NCBI GenBank assembly: GCA_965208395.1
Contig: CBDBON010000003.1
Coordinates: 62,001 to 126,000 of the forward strand
DNA: 64,000 nt
DNA from: CBDBON01 sp965208395
GTDB taxonomy: Bacteria; Chloroflexota; Dehalococcoidia; Lucifugimonadales; CBDBON01
Direction: 5' to 3'
The translations under genes were made by a program, and so were the position numbers. Shown here piece by piece: positions 33,802 to 41,809 of this stretch. The notes under the pieces are model-generated. The model worked only from the letters and a program-made list of their open reading frames with translations. It searched no databases and was not told the origin of the DNA. How positions within the stretch are numbered: the stretch's first letter is position 1; the number at the start of each line of letters is the position of its first letter.

Positions 33802-33828
33802 CGGTTACCCAGCATGGGGAGGTAACCG
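33802..33828 (+). repeat. Inverted repeat over the start of the transposase remnant
   Basis: CGGTTACC (33802-33809) and GGTAACCG (33821-33828) form a perfect 8-bp stem that covers the ribosome site and first base of the GTG. Another GGTTACCC lies upstream near 33769-33776. Confidence 0.6.
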
Positions 33829-33977
33829 TGAACAGAGCGAGCATTCGCGAGTACATCGATCGGCAGCGACACAGGTACCGCAGGGCCTCCAGGGCCGACA
33901 AGGGAAGGATCCTGGACGAGGTCATCGCGGTCACCGGGTACCATCGCAATGCGGCGTTGCGTTCGCTGTACGGCCGC
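33828..33977 (+). pseudogene. Truncated IS transposase (N-terminal fragment)
   Basis: From a GTG with GGGGAGG upstream, about 50 codons read as the N-terminus of an integrase/transposase of the type common in Chloroflexota: IREYIDRQRHRYRRASRADK, then GRILDEVIAVTGYHRNAALR. After that the reading frame continues only into low-complexity shadow sequence, and no catalytic domain or DDE motif follows. The adjacent gene ends at 34060, so at most the first fifth of a transposase remains. It marks an old insertion between xerD/HTH and the tandem-repeat gene. Confidence 0.65.
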
Positions 33978-34059
33978 GTATTGAACCATCAACGGCGCTT
34001 CTGCCCTTCGACAGGCGCAGGGCGAGCGGGTCTCTTTTGGACACGCCCTCTTGGGAGGA

Positions 34060-34851
34060 TTAGGCGGCGTTGGCCTTCTCCATCTCCAGGGCGGCGGCCT
34101 CGACGGTCGCCACGCCCTCCGCCAGCACCGCCGGGTTCAGTCCTGCGGCGTGGTCTCGGTAGCCGGCGCGCTCAAGCATGGGGACGAGCTTGCCGCCCTT
34201 GAAGAGATCGAGGGCCCAGCGAAGCGGATCGGGAACGGTCGTCTTGTCCAGGTACAGCCGTTGATTCTTGGCCCGCGGCCCGTAGTGGTAGTGCGGAGCC
34301 TTTTCGAAGCAGTCGAAGGTGAGGAGCTCGACCTCCTCGTCGCCGATGTCTCCGAGCACGTGAATGGCGACGCCCCTGTCACCGCCGAGCTCGCGGAACT
34401 CGAGTCCGAACCTGACGGGCCCGGCCTCTACGATAAGGTCTCCGCGGTCGTGTACGACGGTGCTCCGGCCCTCGCGCGCGAGGCGCCGCGTGCCCTCGTC
34501 CAACTGGTCGAGCGTTTCGGTCAGGTCCGACTTCTCTATCTCATCGGCCAGACCGTCGTACCCTGCCCGCCTCACCATGTCCGGCAGCCTCTCCCTGAGC
34601 TGACGGAGCGCCCAGTCCAGCGAATCGCCCTCAGTCGTTTTGTCCAGCATCAGCCGCTCGTCGCGATTCTCGGGCCCATAGTGATAGTGGGGCTCGTGGT
34701 CGAAGCAGTCGAAGCGCAGCACCTCGACCTGCTCCCCCTCTATCTCCGCCCACGCGTTTATGCCCACGCCCTGGTCGGACAGCTGGTCTCGGTAGGCATA
34801 GCTAAAGCTGATAGGACCATTCCCCACCTTCACTCCATCCTGCTCTGCCAT
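34060..34851 (-). CDS. Tandem-repeat protein with PHYHYGP motifs, function unknown
   Basis: This 263-residue protein starts at the ATG at 34851 with GGGAGGTG upstream; an in-frame extension to 35148 overlaps a different gene and is not supported. It contains two copies of a roughly 100-residue unit. Each has a beta-rich first half ending FDCF(D/E)..PHYHYGP, then LDKTT, then a helix with WAL(R/D)(Q/L)(L/F). Copy one spans about residues 8-105, copy two about 135-240. The His-X-His-X-Gly-Pro core could bind a metal or a phosphate. No signal peptide is present. A promoter (TTTACG N17 TATAAT) lies 43 bases upstream, back to back with that of the class IV aminotransferase. Confidence 0.7.
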   Translation of the reverse strand: MAEQDGVKVGNGPISFSYAYRDQLSDQGVGINAWAEIEGEQVEVLRFDCFDHEPHYHYGPENRDERLMLDKTTEGDSLDWALRQLRERLPDMVRRAGYDGLADEIEKSDLTETLDQLDEGTRRLAREGRSTVVHDRGDLIVEAGPVRFGLEFRELGGDRGVAIHVLGDIGDEEVELLTFDCFEKAPHYHYGPRAKNQRLYLDKTTVPDPLRWALDLFKGGKLVPMLERAGYRDHAAGLNPAVLAEGVATVEAAALEMEKANAA

Positions 34852-34893
34852 GGCGAACACCTCCCTACTCTCTCTCAAGCCGGACGCGGCGCC

Positions 34894-34922
34894 ATTATAT
34901 CGGCCCGGCACCCGACCGTAAA
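34894..34922 (-). promoter_or_regulatory. Promoter for the tandem-repeat gene
   Basis: On the minus strand TTTACG, a 17-base spacer and a perfect TATAAT (34899-34894) lie 42 bases upstream of the ATG at 34851. Confidence 0.6.
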
Positions 34923-34923
34923 C

Positions 34924-34952
34924 TTGACGCTCTACACGCGCGCTCCTACAAT
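34924..34952 (+). promoter_or_regulatory. Promoter for the class IV aminotransferase and C1 gene run
   Basis: TTGACG (34924-34929), a 17-base spacer and TACAAT (34947-34952) lie 46 bases upstream of the ATG at 34999. It is the first promoter of the long same-strand run ending at 49425. Confidence 0.7.
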
Positions 34953-34998
34953 CGGCCCATCGGACGACTACGAAAACCAGCGACGGAGGAGCACCGGG

Positions 34999-35919
34999 AT
35001 GGGCGATCACATCGCATATTTCAACGGAGAGTGGGTCCCCAACAGCGAGGTGCGGATCGACCCGTTCGACCGCGGGTTCACCATGGGCGATGCGGTATTC
35101 GACGTGGAGCGGACGTTCGACGGCCACATCTTCCGGCTGCGAGAGCACCTGGACCGGCTATACCGCTCGCTCCAGTACCTGCGCATGGACTGCGGCGTGC
35201 CCATAGACGAGATGACGAGCATTACCGAGGAGCTGGTCCGCCGCAACGAGCCAATGCGAGGGCCCGGTGGCGACTACATGGTGCGGCAGGTGGTGACCCG
35301 GGGGACGCCCAAGAGCGGAACGCAGGGCGGCGTATGGGAGCCGATGACACCGACGGTGATCAACATGGTATCGCCCGTCGACCTGGGAGGATACGCCCGG
35401 GCCTATGAGCGCGGCGCATCGGTCGTCTTTCCATCGGTGCGCGGCTACTCCAGCTCGTCCCTGGACCCCAAAGTCAAGCACTACAGCCGGGGCAACTTCG
35501 TCCTGGCCCAGCTCCAGGCCGCCGACGTAGAGCCCGAGGCGCACCCGGTCCTCCTGGACCAGGACGGCAACATCGCGGAGAACATCGGAGCGAACTTCTT
35601 CGTCGTCACGGACGGCGTGATCCGCACGCCCGGCGACAGCAGCATCCTGCAGGGCATATCGAGGATGGTGGTCTTCGAGCTCGCGAACCAGCTGGGCATC
35701 CCGATAGTGGAGGAGCCACTGCAGCCGTACGACGCCTACACGGCCGACGAGACCTTCCTGGCAAACACCATCTATCAGCTTCTACCAGTCGGTACGGTGG
35801 ACAACCGGAGCATAGGCGCCCAGACCCCCGGACCGATCAGCACGCAGCTCCTCGCCGCCTGGAGCGAGATGGTGGGAGTCGATATCGTCGGACAGGCCTT
35901 GCGCCAGGCGGGACGGTAG
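34999..35919 (+). CDS. Class IV aminotransferase, branched-chain/D-amino acid type
   Basis: This 306-residue fold-type IV PLP enzyme starts at the ATG at 34999, placed by GGAGGAG upstream. FNGEWVPNSEVRIDPFDRGFTMGDAVFDVERTF is the N-terminal signature with Arg and Phe contacts. LDPKVKHYSRGNFVLAQLQA holds the Schiff-base Lys, and NIAENIGANFFVV and ETFLANTIYQLLPV form the cofactor pocket. It resembles IlvE-like and D-amino acid aminotransferases; which direction or substrate it uses cannot be told. It heads the run that continues with formate-tetrahydrofolate ligase, 37 bases downstream. Confidence 0.88.
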   Translation: MGDHIAYFNGEWVPNSEVRIDPFDRGFTMGDAVFDVERTFDGHIFRLREHLDRLYRSLQYLRMDCGVPIDEMTSITEELVRRNEPMRGPGGDYMVRQVVTRGTPKSGTQGGVWEPMTPTVINMVSPVDLGGYARAYERGASVVFPSVRGYSSSSLDPKVKHYSRGNFVLAQLQAADVEPEAHPVLLDQDGNIAENIGANFFVVTDGVIRTPGDSSILQGISRMVVFELANQLGIPIVEEPLQPYDAYTADETFLANTIYQLLPVGTVDNRSIGAQTPGPISTQLLAAWSEMVGVDIVGQALRQAGR

Positions 35920-35956
35920 CGTCCACATAGCCACAGGGAGTCGGCACGGAGGAGAT

Positions 35957-37579
35957 ATGCGTCCCATATCCGAGATCGCCGAATCGATGGGTCTGGATCG
36001 GCAGACGATCATCCCCTACGGTAACTACAAGGCCAAGATACCGCTCGAAGCGATTCGAGACGACGGGCGCCGCGGCAAGCTGGTGCTGGTGACGGCGATG
36101 ACGCCAACCCGGGCCGGCGAGGGTAAGACGACGACCACCATCGGGCTCACCCAGGGCCTGGGCCGCCTGGGCCATAACGCCGCCGCAACGATTCGCGAAC
36201 CCTCCCTCGGCCCGATCTTCGGAATCAAGGGAGGAGGCACGGGCGGGGACAAGTCCCGGGTGGAGCCGGAGGACGAGGTCAACATCCATCTGACCGGAGA
36301 CGCCCACGCAGTAGGCTCGGCCCACAACCTGCTCGCGGCCCTGACCGACAACGCCGCCCAGAGGGGACAGGTGCCGGGACTCGACCCAAGCGGAATCACC
36401 TGGCGCAGGGTCACCGACGTGGAAGACCGGGCCCTCAGATCGATCGTGACCGGCATTGGAGGTTCGCCGAACCGGCCCGTCCGGGAGACGGGGTTCGACA
36501 TTGTGACCGCGTCCGAGATAATGGCGGTGCTTGCCCTCTCCACGGACCTCGAAGACCTGCGAAAGCGGCTGAGCCGAATGGTGGTGGGACTCACCGACGA
36601 CGGCTCCCCGGTCACCGCCGACGACGTGGAGGCCGTCGGCTCGATGATGTCCCTGCTGAGGTACGCCATCCAGCCAAACCTGGTGCAGACTACGGAGGGC
36701 CAGCCCGCGATGGTCCACACCGGCCCCTTCGGCAACATTGCCCACGGGTGCTCGTCGGTCGTAGCAGATCGCCTGGCGCTCGGCTATGCGGACTACGTGG
36801 TCACAGAGGCCGGCTTCGGGGCGGATCTGGGCTTCGAGAAGTTCATGCACATCAAGGCCCGATTCAACGGTCTCGAGCCCGACGCTGTCGTGATGGTCGC
36901 CACCGTGAAGGCGCTCAAGTCCCACGGCGGGGTGCGGCTCCGCGACCTCGACGCCCCCAACGAGGACGCGCTGCGAAGCGGCATGGCCAACCTCCAACAC
37001 CTGATCTCGGTCGTGCTCTCCTTCGGACTGCCGGTCGTCGTGGCGATCAACCGGTTCCCGACCGACACCGCACGGGAGATCGCCGTCGTGAAGGAGATGT
37101 CGGAGAGCTCCGGGGCCCTCGCGGCCGTGGAGAGCCGAGTCTTTGCGGAGGGTGGCGCAGGAGGCGAGGAGCTCGCCGAAGCGGTCGTGGACGCTGCGAA
37201 CGGTGACGGCGGTGAGGTCTCGTATCTGTACGACGATGGAGCGACCACTCTCCAGAAGGTGGATGCGCTCGCCGAAAAGGTCTATGGAGCCGACGGCGTA
37301 AGCTGGAGCCCTGCCGCGCGCCGGCTCCTGAGACGGTACGACGAGCTGGGATGGGTCAACCTTCCGGTATGCATGGCCAAGACCCACCTGTCCCTGTCTC
37401 ACAACCCGCGGCTGCGGGGCCGCCCGTCCGGCTACACGTTCGAGGTGTCCGACGTACGCGCCTCCGTGGGAGCAGGCTTCATCTACCCGATCGCGGGCAA
37501 CATGATGACGCTGCCCGGTCTGCCGGGTTCGCCGCGCGCGCTGGATGTGGACGAGAAGGGCAACATCCTAGGACTATGA
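35957..37579 (+). CDS. fhs: Formate-tetrahydrofolate ligase
   Basis: This 540-residue enzyme uses ATP to join formate to tetrahydrofolate, giving 10-formyl-THF for purines, formyl-Met-tRNA or serine synthesis. The ATP-binding P-loop is TPTRAGEGKTTTTIGL near residue 50, and EPSLGPIFGIKGGGTGGDKSRVEPEDEVN is a family hallmark. It also has NRFPTDT and the C-terminal GFIYPIAGNMMTLPGLPGSPRA. The length is close to the usual 555-560. The start ATG follows AGGAG by seven bases. The formate dehydrogenase operon 8 kb downstream acts on the same substrate, so the two enzymes form a branch point for formate. Confidence 0.95.
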   Translation: MRPISEIAESMGLDRQTIIPYGNYKAKIPLEAIRDDGRRGKLVLVTAMTPTRAGEGKTTTTIGLTQGLGRLGHNAAATIREPSLGPIFGIKGGGTGGDKSRVEPEDEVNIHLTGDAHAVGSAHNLLAALTDNAAQRGQVPGLDPSGITWRRVTDVEDRALRSIVTGIGGSPNRPVRETGFDIVTASEIMAVLALSTDLEDLRKRLSRMVVGLTDDGSPVTADDVEAVGSMMSLLRYAIQPNLVQTTEGQPAMVHTGPFGNIAHGCSSVVADRLALGYADYVVTEAGFGADLGFEKFMHIKARFNGLEPDAVVMVATVKALKSHGGVRLRDLDAPNEDALRSGMANLQHLISVVLSFGLPVVVAINRFPTDTAREIAVVKEMSESSGALAAVESRVFAEGGAGGEELAEAVVDAANGDGGEVSYLYDDGATTLQKVDALAEKVYGADGVSWSPAARRLLRRYDELGWVNLPVCMAKTHLSLSHNPRLRGRPSGYTFEVSDVRASVGAGFIYPIAGNMMTLPGLPGSPRALDVDEKGNILGL

Positions 37580-37603
37580 TCCGTCAGGCGTAAGGCCGCG
37601 CCT

Positions 37604-38836
37604 ATGCCCGAGTTCTTCGACGTCGTTGCTCCCCAAGACGCGCTCGATATGATGCGGCGTCATCTCGATACGAGGGTCGAGAGCGAGTGCATCCCCACCA
37701 CGCAGTCGCTCGGACGCATCACCTTCAGAGGGATTACCTCCCCGGAGAACCTCCCGGCCTTCCCGAGATCGGCGATGGACGGATTCTCGGTGCGCGCCAG
37801 GGATACCTTTGGAGCCACCGAGGGGATGCCAGCCTACATGGAGATCGTGGGCGAAGTTCCTATGGGTGCAGCCCCCGACCGGAGCGTCGGCCCCGGAGAG
37901 GCAGTCCGCGCCTACACGGGAGGGATGCTGGCGCAAGGCGCCGACGCCGTGGTGATGATCGAGCACACCCAACGAGTGGAAGGCGCAGCCATAGAGGTGG
38001 TCAGGCCGGTCGCCCCCGGCGAGAACGTAGTGCAGACCGCCGAGGACGTGTACGCCGGCGACATGATCCTGCCCGCAGGACACGTGGTCCGGGCCCAGGA
38101 CATCGGGGGCCTCCTAGGCGTCGGCATCATCGAGATAGAGGCGGCCCGCAGGCCTCGGCTCTCCATCGTCTCGACAGGAGACGAGCTTACAGTCCCACAG
38201 GCGGCGCCAGGGCCCGGACAGGTCCGGGATATCAACAGCTACACCATCTCGACGATGGCCTACCAGGCCGGAGCTATTCCAATCGCGCAGCCGTTGGCGC
38301 CGGACGACTACGATGTCCAGCGTGAATCGGCATCGAAGGGCCTGGAGCAGGCTGACGCACTGGTCTTCTCAGCGGGCAGCTCAGTCAGCGAACACGACAA
38401 GACGGCCGCTGTGATCAACAGTCTCGGCAGCCCTGGCGTCCTCGTCCACGGCATACCGGTGAAGCCGGGAAAGCCGACCATAGTCGGAGTCGTACAGGGC
38501 AAGCCGGTCTTCGGACTACCCGGTAATCCGGTCTCGGCGATGGTGGTATTCGATCTGCTTGTCAGGCCTACGCTCTTCATGCTGGCCGGATGCGGGAAGC
38601 CTCCGGAGCCTCCCACAGTCGAGGCGACCCTGCTCAGAGACATCCCGTCGGTTGCGGGCCGGGAGGACTACGTCCAGGTCAGGCTCTCGCGAAAAGACGG
38701 CATCCTGTACGCCGATCCGGTCTTCGGCAAGTCCAACCTGATCTACACGCTGATAAGGGCCGACGGCACGGTGAGCGTCCCGCTCGACTCGGGAGGGATC
38801 TACGCCGGGCAAAGAGTGGGGGTCAGGACCTACTGA
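37604..38836 (+). CDS. moeA: Molybdopterin molybdenumtransferase MoeA
   Basis: This 410-residue protein inserts molybdate (or tungstate) into adenylylated molybdopterin. Visible motifs are SAMDGFSVRARD, the domain III segment LSIVSTGDELTVP, FSAGSSVSEHDKTAAVI where most MoeA have GGVSVGxxD, and GLPGNPVSAMVVFDLLVRP. The C-terminal domain IV follows. The length is normal. It is the first of two MoeA paralogues in tandem; the second carries an extra domain. Together with mobA and a moaD-like gene they feed cofactor to the aldehyde oxidoreductase and formate dehydrogenase downstream. Confidence 0.9.
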   Translation: MPEFFDVVAPQDALDMMRRHLDTRVESECIPTTQSLGRITFRGITSPENLPAFPRSAMDGFSVRARDTFGATEGMPAYMEIVGEVPMGAAPDRSVGPGEAVRAYTGGMLAQGADAVVMIEHTQRVEGAAIEVVRPVAPGENVVQTAEDVYAGDMILPAGHVVRAQDIGGLLGVGIIEIEAARRPRLSIVSTGDELTVPQAAPGPGQVRDINSYTISTMAYQAGAIPIAQPLAPDDYDVQRESASKGLEQADALVFSAGSSVSEHDKTAAVINSLGSPGVLVHGIPVKPGKPTIVGVVQGKPVFGLPGNPVSAMVVFDLLVRPTLFMLAGCGKPPEPPTVEATLLRDIPSVAGREDYVQVRLSRKDGILYADPVFGKSNLIYTLIRADGTVSVPLDSGGIYAGQRVGVRTY

Positions 38837-38861
38837 TGAGCGCCAGCGACACCTTCATCGC

Positions 38862-40814
38862 ATGACACCTCCTCCTGGGAAGAAAGGGCGGCGCTACTAT
38901 CTCAGCGACGTTCCACTGGAACGCGCGGTCCGGGACTTCGAGTCCGCGCTCCGAGAGGCAGGCGGGCTCACGCCAACCCGGTCCGAGATGCTTCCTCTAG
39001 AGCAGGCGTTGGGACGGATCACCTCCGAGCCTGTCTGGGCGCGCATCTCATCACCCCACTATGACAGCGCGGCGATGGACGGGGTGGCCGTACGCGCCAC
39101 GGACACCGTGGGCGCCACCGAGACCTCCCCGGTCCGCCTGAAGATCGGACCCGAGGCGTCCTGGGTAGATACGGGAGACCCGATCCCTCACGGCTTCGAC
39201 GCGGTCATCATGGTGGAGGTGATTCACGAGGTCGACGACGAGACGATAGAAATCCGCGATCCTGTTCCTCCATACCACCACGTCAGGCCGCTGGGAGAGG
39301 ATATCGTCGCGACCGAGCTCCTGCTTCCATCGGGGCACAGGATCGGCCCCGCCGACCTCGGAGCCTGCGCTTCCGCGGGCCTCTCGGAGATCGACGTCCG
39401 CCAGAGCCCGCGGGTTGCCGTCCTCCCGACCGGTAACGAGCTCGTTTCCGCAGGGAGCGAGTTGAAGCCCGGCGAGATCATCGAATCGAACGGCCTGATG
39501 CTGGCGGCCATGGTAAGAGAGTGGGGAGGCGAAGCGGCACTCCTTCCCCCCGTGCCGGACGATCCCGAGGCGCTCGGGGGCGCGATCCGCCGGGCAGCGC
39601 GCGAGGCCGACGTGATCGTCATCAACGCCGGATCCTCCGCGGGAGACGAGGACTACACGGCGGAGGTGGTGTCGAAGCTGGGCCGTCTGGTGGTGCACGG
39701 AGTCGCGGTACGACCCGGCCACCCCGTGGTGCTCGGCGTCGTAGACGGGAAGCCGGTACTGGGAATCCCCGGTTATCCGGTGTCCGCAGCCGTGACCAGC
39801 GAGCTGTTCGTCAAACCGCTGATCGAGCAGATGCTGGGGGCTGCACCGTCCCGGCGGGACAGCGTCTCCGCCACTGTGACGCGGAAAGTGCTGTCGCCAA
39901 TGGGCGAGGACGAGTTTCTCAGGGTGAGCCTTGGCAGGGTCGGCGGCAGACTGGTCGCGACGCCCCTCCAGCGAGGCGCCGGAGTAATAATGTCCCTCGT
40001 GAGAGCCGACGGCTTCGCGCTGATCCCGCGTTTCTCTGAGGGAATAGACGAGGGAGCCGAAGTAGAGGTTGAGCTGCTGCGCCCGCTGAAGCAGATCGAG
40101 GGCACTATCGTAGCTATCGGAAGCCACGACCTCACCCTGGACCTGCTGGCCGACCGGCTGCGCCGATCTTATCCGGCGTCCTCGCTCTCCTCCTCGAACG
40201 TCGGAAGCCTGGGCGGTCTTATGGCCTTGCGCCGCGGCGAGTCCCACCTAGCGGGATCCCACCTTCTGGACGAGGAGTCCGGAGAGTACAATCTGGCCTT
40301 CGTGCGCCGGTACCTCCATGGACGTGACATAGTCGTCGTCAACCTGGTCAGACGCGTGCAGGGACTCATCGTGGCCCCCGGTAATCCACTGTCCCTCACC
40401 AACCTCGGAGACCTGCGCCGACCCAACGTGGCATTCGTCAACCGCCAACGGGGATCAGGCACCAGGGTGCTTCTGGACTACAGACTCGCAGAGCTTGAAA
40501 TCGACCCAAGTGAGATCAGAGGGTACGACCGGGAGGAGTACACCCATCTTGCCGTGGCCGCGTCCGTAGCTGCAGGAGGCGCGGACACGGGACTTGGCAT
40601 CCTTTCTGCGGCCAGGGCGTTGGACGTCGACTTCGTGCCCCTCATGTCGGAGCAGTATGACCTTGTAGTACCACGTGAATTCTACGACAGTGACCTGCTG
40701 CGCCCCCTCTTCGAGCTGATCCGCTCCGATGCGTTCAGAGGAGCGGTGGACGCGCTCGGCGGCTACGACACCTCCAGCACCGGCCGTGTCGTGGCGGAGT
40801 TGGATAGCACGTAA
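38862..40814 (+). CDS. MoeA fused to a periplasmic-binding-protein-like domain
   Basis: This 650-residue protein has a complete MoeA half (residues 1-405) with SAAMDGVAVRATDT, LPTGNELVSAG, INAGSSAGDEDYTAEVV and GIPGYPVSAAVTSELF. A PBP_like (PF12727) domain of about 240 residues begins near IVAIGSHDLTLDLLADRL. That domain includes FVNRQRGSGTRVLLDY and AGGADTGLGILSAA, the ligand-pocket pattern of molybdate-binding relatives. There is no signal peptide, so the binding domain is cytoplasmic and may capture molybdate, tungstate or a pterin. This fusion is known from archaea and some bacteria. Having a plain MoeA immediately upstream suggests metal-specific insertion, one for Mo and one for W, but that is inference. 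Confidence 0.88.
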   Translation: MTPPPGKKGRRYYLSDVPLERAVRDFESALREAGGLTPTRSEMLPLEQALGRITSEPVWARISSPHYDSAAMDGVAVRATDTVGATETSPVRLKIGPEASWVDTGDPIPHGFDAVIMVEVIHEVDDETIEIRDPVPPYHHVRPLGEDIVATELLLPSGHRIGPADLGACASAGLSEIDVRQSPRVAVLPTGNELVSAGSELKPGEIIESNGLMLAAMVREWGGEAALLPPVPDDPEALGGAIRRAAREADVIVINAGSSAGDEDYTAEVVSKLGRLVVHGVAVRPGHPVVLGVVDGKPVLGIPGYPVSAAVTSELFVKPLIEQMLGAAPSRRDSVSATVTRKVLSPMGEDEFLRVSLGRVGGRLVATPLQRGAGVIMSLVRADGFALIPRFSEGIDEGAEVEVELLRPLKQIEGTIVAIGSHDLTLDLLADRLRRSYPASSLSSSNVGSLGGLMALRRGESHLAGSHLLDEESGEYNLAFVRRYLHGRDIVVVNLVRRVQGLIVAPGNPLSLTNLGDLRRPNVAFVNRQRGSGTRVLLDYRLAELEIDPSEIRGYDREEYTHLAVAASVAAGGADTGLGILSAARALDVDFVPLMSEQYDLVVPREFYDSDLLRPLFELIRSDAFRGAVDALGGYDTSSTGRVVAELDST

Positions 40815-40855
40815 TATTGAAGTGTGCTACGCTCGTCTCAAGGGGACGGCATGGG

Positions 40856-41461
40856 ATGGAGACCACCGGCGTCATCTTGGCTGGCGGAATGAGCAGGCGT
40901 CTGGGCCGCAACAAGGTGCTGGTCCCGGTGGGAGGCGAGCCGCTCATCAATCGCGTAAGCAGCCGCCTGTCGCAGGTCGTCGATCGCATGATGGTCGTCG
41001 TGAACGACCCTCAACGAGCCTCCGAGATCGATCTGCCGGACGACATCAGGATCGTCATGGACATGCACCCCGGACGGGCCACGCTCGGAGGCATCTTTAC
41101 CGGCCTATCGGAGGCCGACACCAACTGGAGCATTGTCGTCGCCTGCGACATGCCGTTCCTGAACCCGAGGCTCCTGACGAGTCTGCTTGAGCACAGGGGA
41201 GGATACGACGCCGTGGTCCCGATGTCGGACGGCTACCCGGAGCCGACCCACGCGGTCTATTCGAAGAGCTGCCTGCCGGCGATCGAGCGCCGACTGCTCG
41301 CCAACGATCTCAAGATAGCCCGCTTCTTCGATGAGGTCCAGGTACACTATCCGTCTGACGAGCTGGTAGCCGGCATCGACCCGGAGGGGCTCAGCTTCTT
41401 CAACATCAACACCCAACAGGACCTGGAACGCGCCAACCTTTTGATAGAACAGGGTAGGTAG
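40856..41461 (+). CDS. mobA: Molybdenum cofactor guanylyltransferase
   Basis: This 201-residue GT-A-fold nucleotidyltransferase converts Mo-molybdopterin to the guanine dinucleotide form. The nucleotide-binding LAGGMSRRLGRNK is the family signature at the N-terminus, and VVACDMPFLNPRLL holds the metal-binding Asp. FFNINTQQDLERA near the end is typical of MobA. The start at 40856 is chosen for its match to the family and the upstream AAGGGGACGG. Formate dehydrogenases need bis-MGD, so this enzyme fits the downstream FdhA. Confidence 0.92.
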   Translation: METTGVILAGGMSRRLGRNKVLVPVGGEPLINRVSSRLSQVVDRMMVVVNDPQRASEIDLPDDIRIVMDMHPGRATLGGIFTGLSEADTNWSIVVACDMPFLNPRLLTSLLEHRGGYDAVVPMSDGYPEPTHAVYSKSCLPAIERRLLANDLKIARFFDEVQVHYPSDELVAGIDPEGLSFFNINTQQDLERANLLIEQGR

Positions 41462-41488
41462 CACGGAACGGAGACCAGAGTCGTTCTC

Positions 41489-41800
41489 ATGGGCGCCGCG
41501 ACAGATGCCAAGACCGAGCGAGTAGAGGTCCGCGTCGAGTTGTTCGGACTCGCCCGTATCGCGGCCGGGCGCCGGGAGTTGGATATCCGCGTACCTTCGG
41601 CGTCACGCGTGCCCGACATCGCCCAGGCGCTCGCGGATGCCTGCCCTCCCCTTCTCGGGACCGTGCTGATCGAAGATGGCTCAAGCCTGCTGGACAGCTA
41701 CACGCTCAATCTCAACGGCGCCTCATTCATAGCAGACGGCGCCGTGAGGCTCGCTCATGGAGACTCGATCCTGGTCTTCTCGAGCCAGGCCGGAGGATAA
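41489..41800 (+). CDS. MoaD/ThiS-family sulfur carrier, linked to aldehyde oxidoreductase
   Basis: This 103-residue ubiquitin-fold protein ends in QAGG, the C-terminal Gly-Gly that is thiocarboxylated in sulfur carriers. VRVELFGLARIAAGRRELDIRVP and TLNLNGASFIADGAVRLAHGDSILVFS give the beta-grasp pattern. It is longer than typical MoaD (about 80) and lies 9 bases before the aldehyde ferredoxin oxidoreductase gene, an arrangement seen for dedicated carriers of tungstopterin enzymes. No moaE, moaA or moaC is present in the window. Confidence 0.85.
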   Translation: MGAATDAKTERVEVRVELFGLARIAAGRRELDIRVPSASRVPDIAQALADACPPLLGTVLIEDGSSLLDSYTLNLNGASFIADGAVRLAHGDSILVFSSQAGG

Positions 41801-41809
41801 GGTCGCGGG

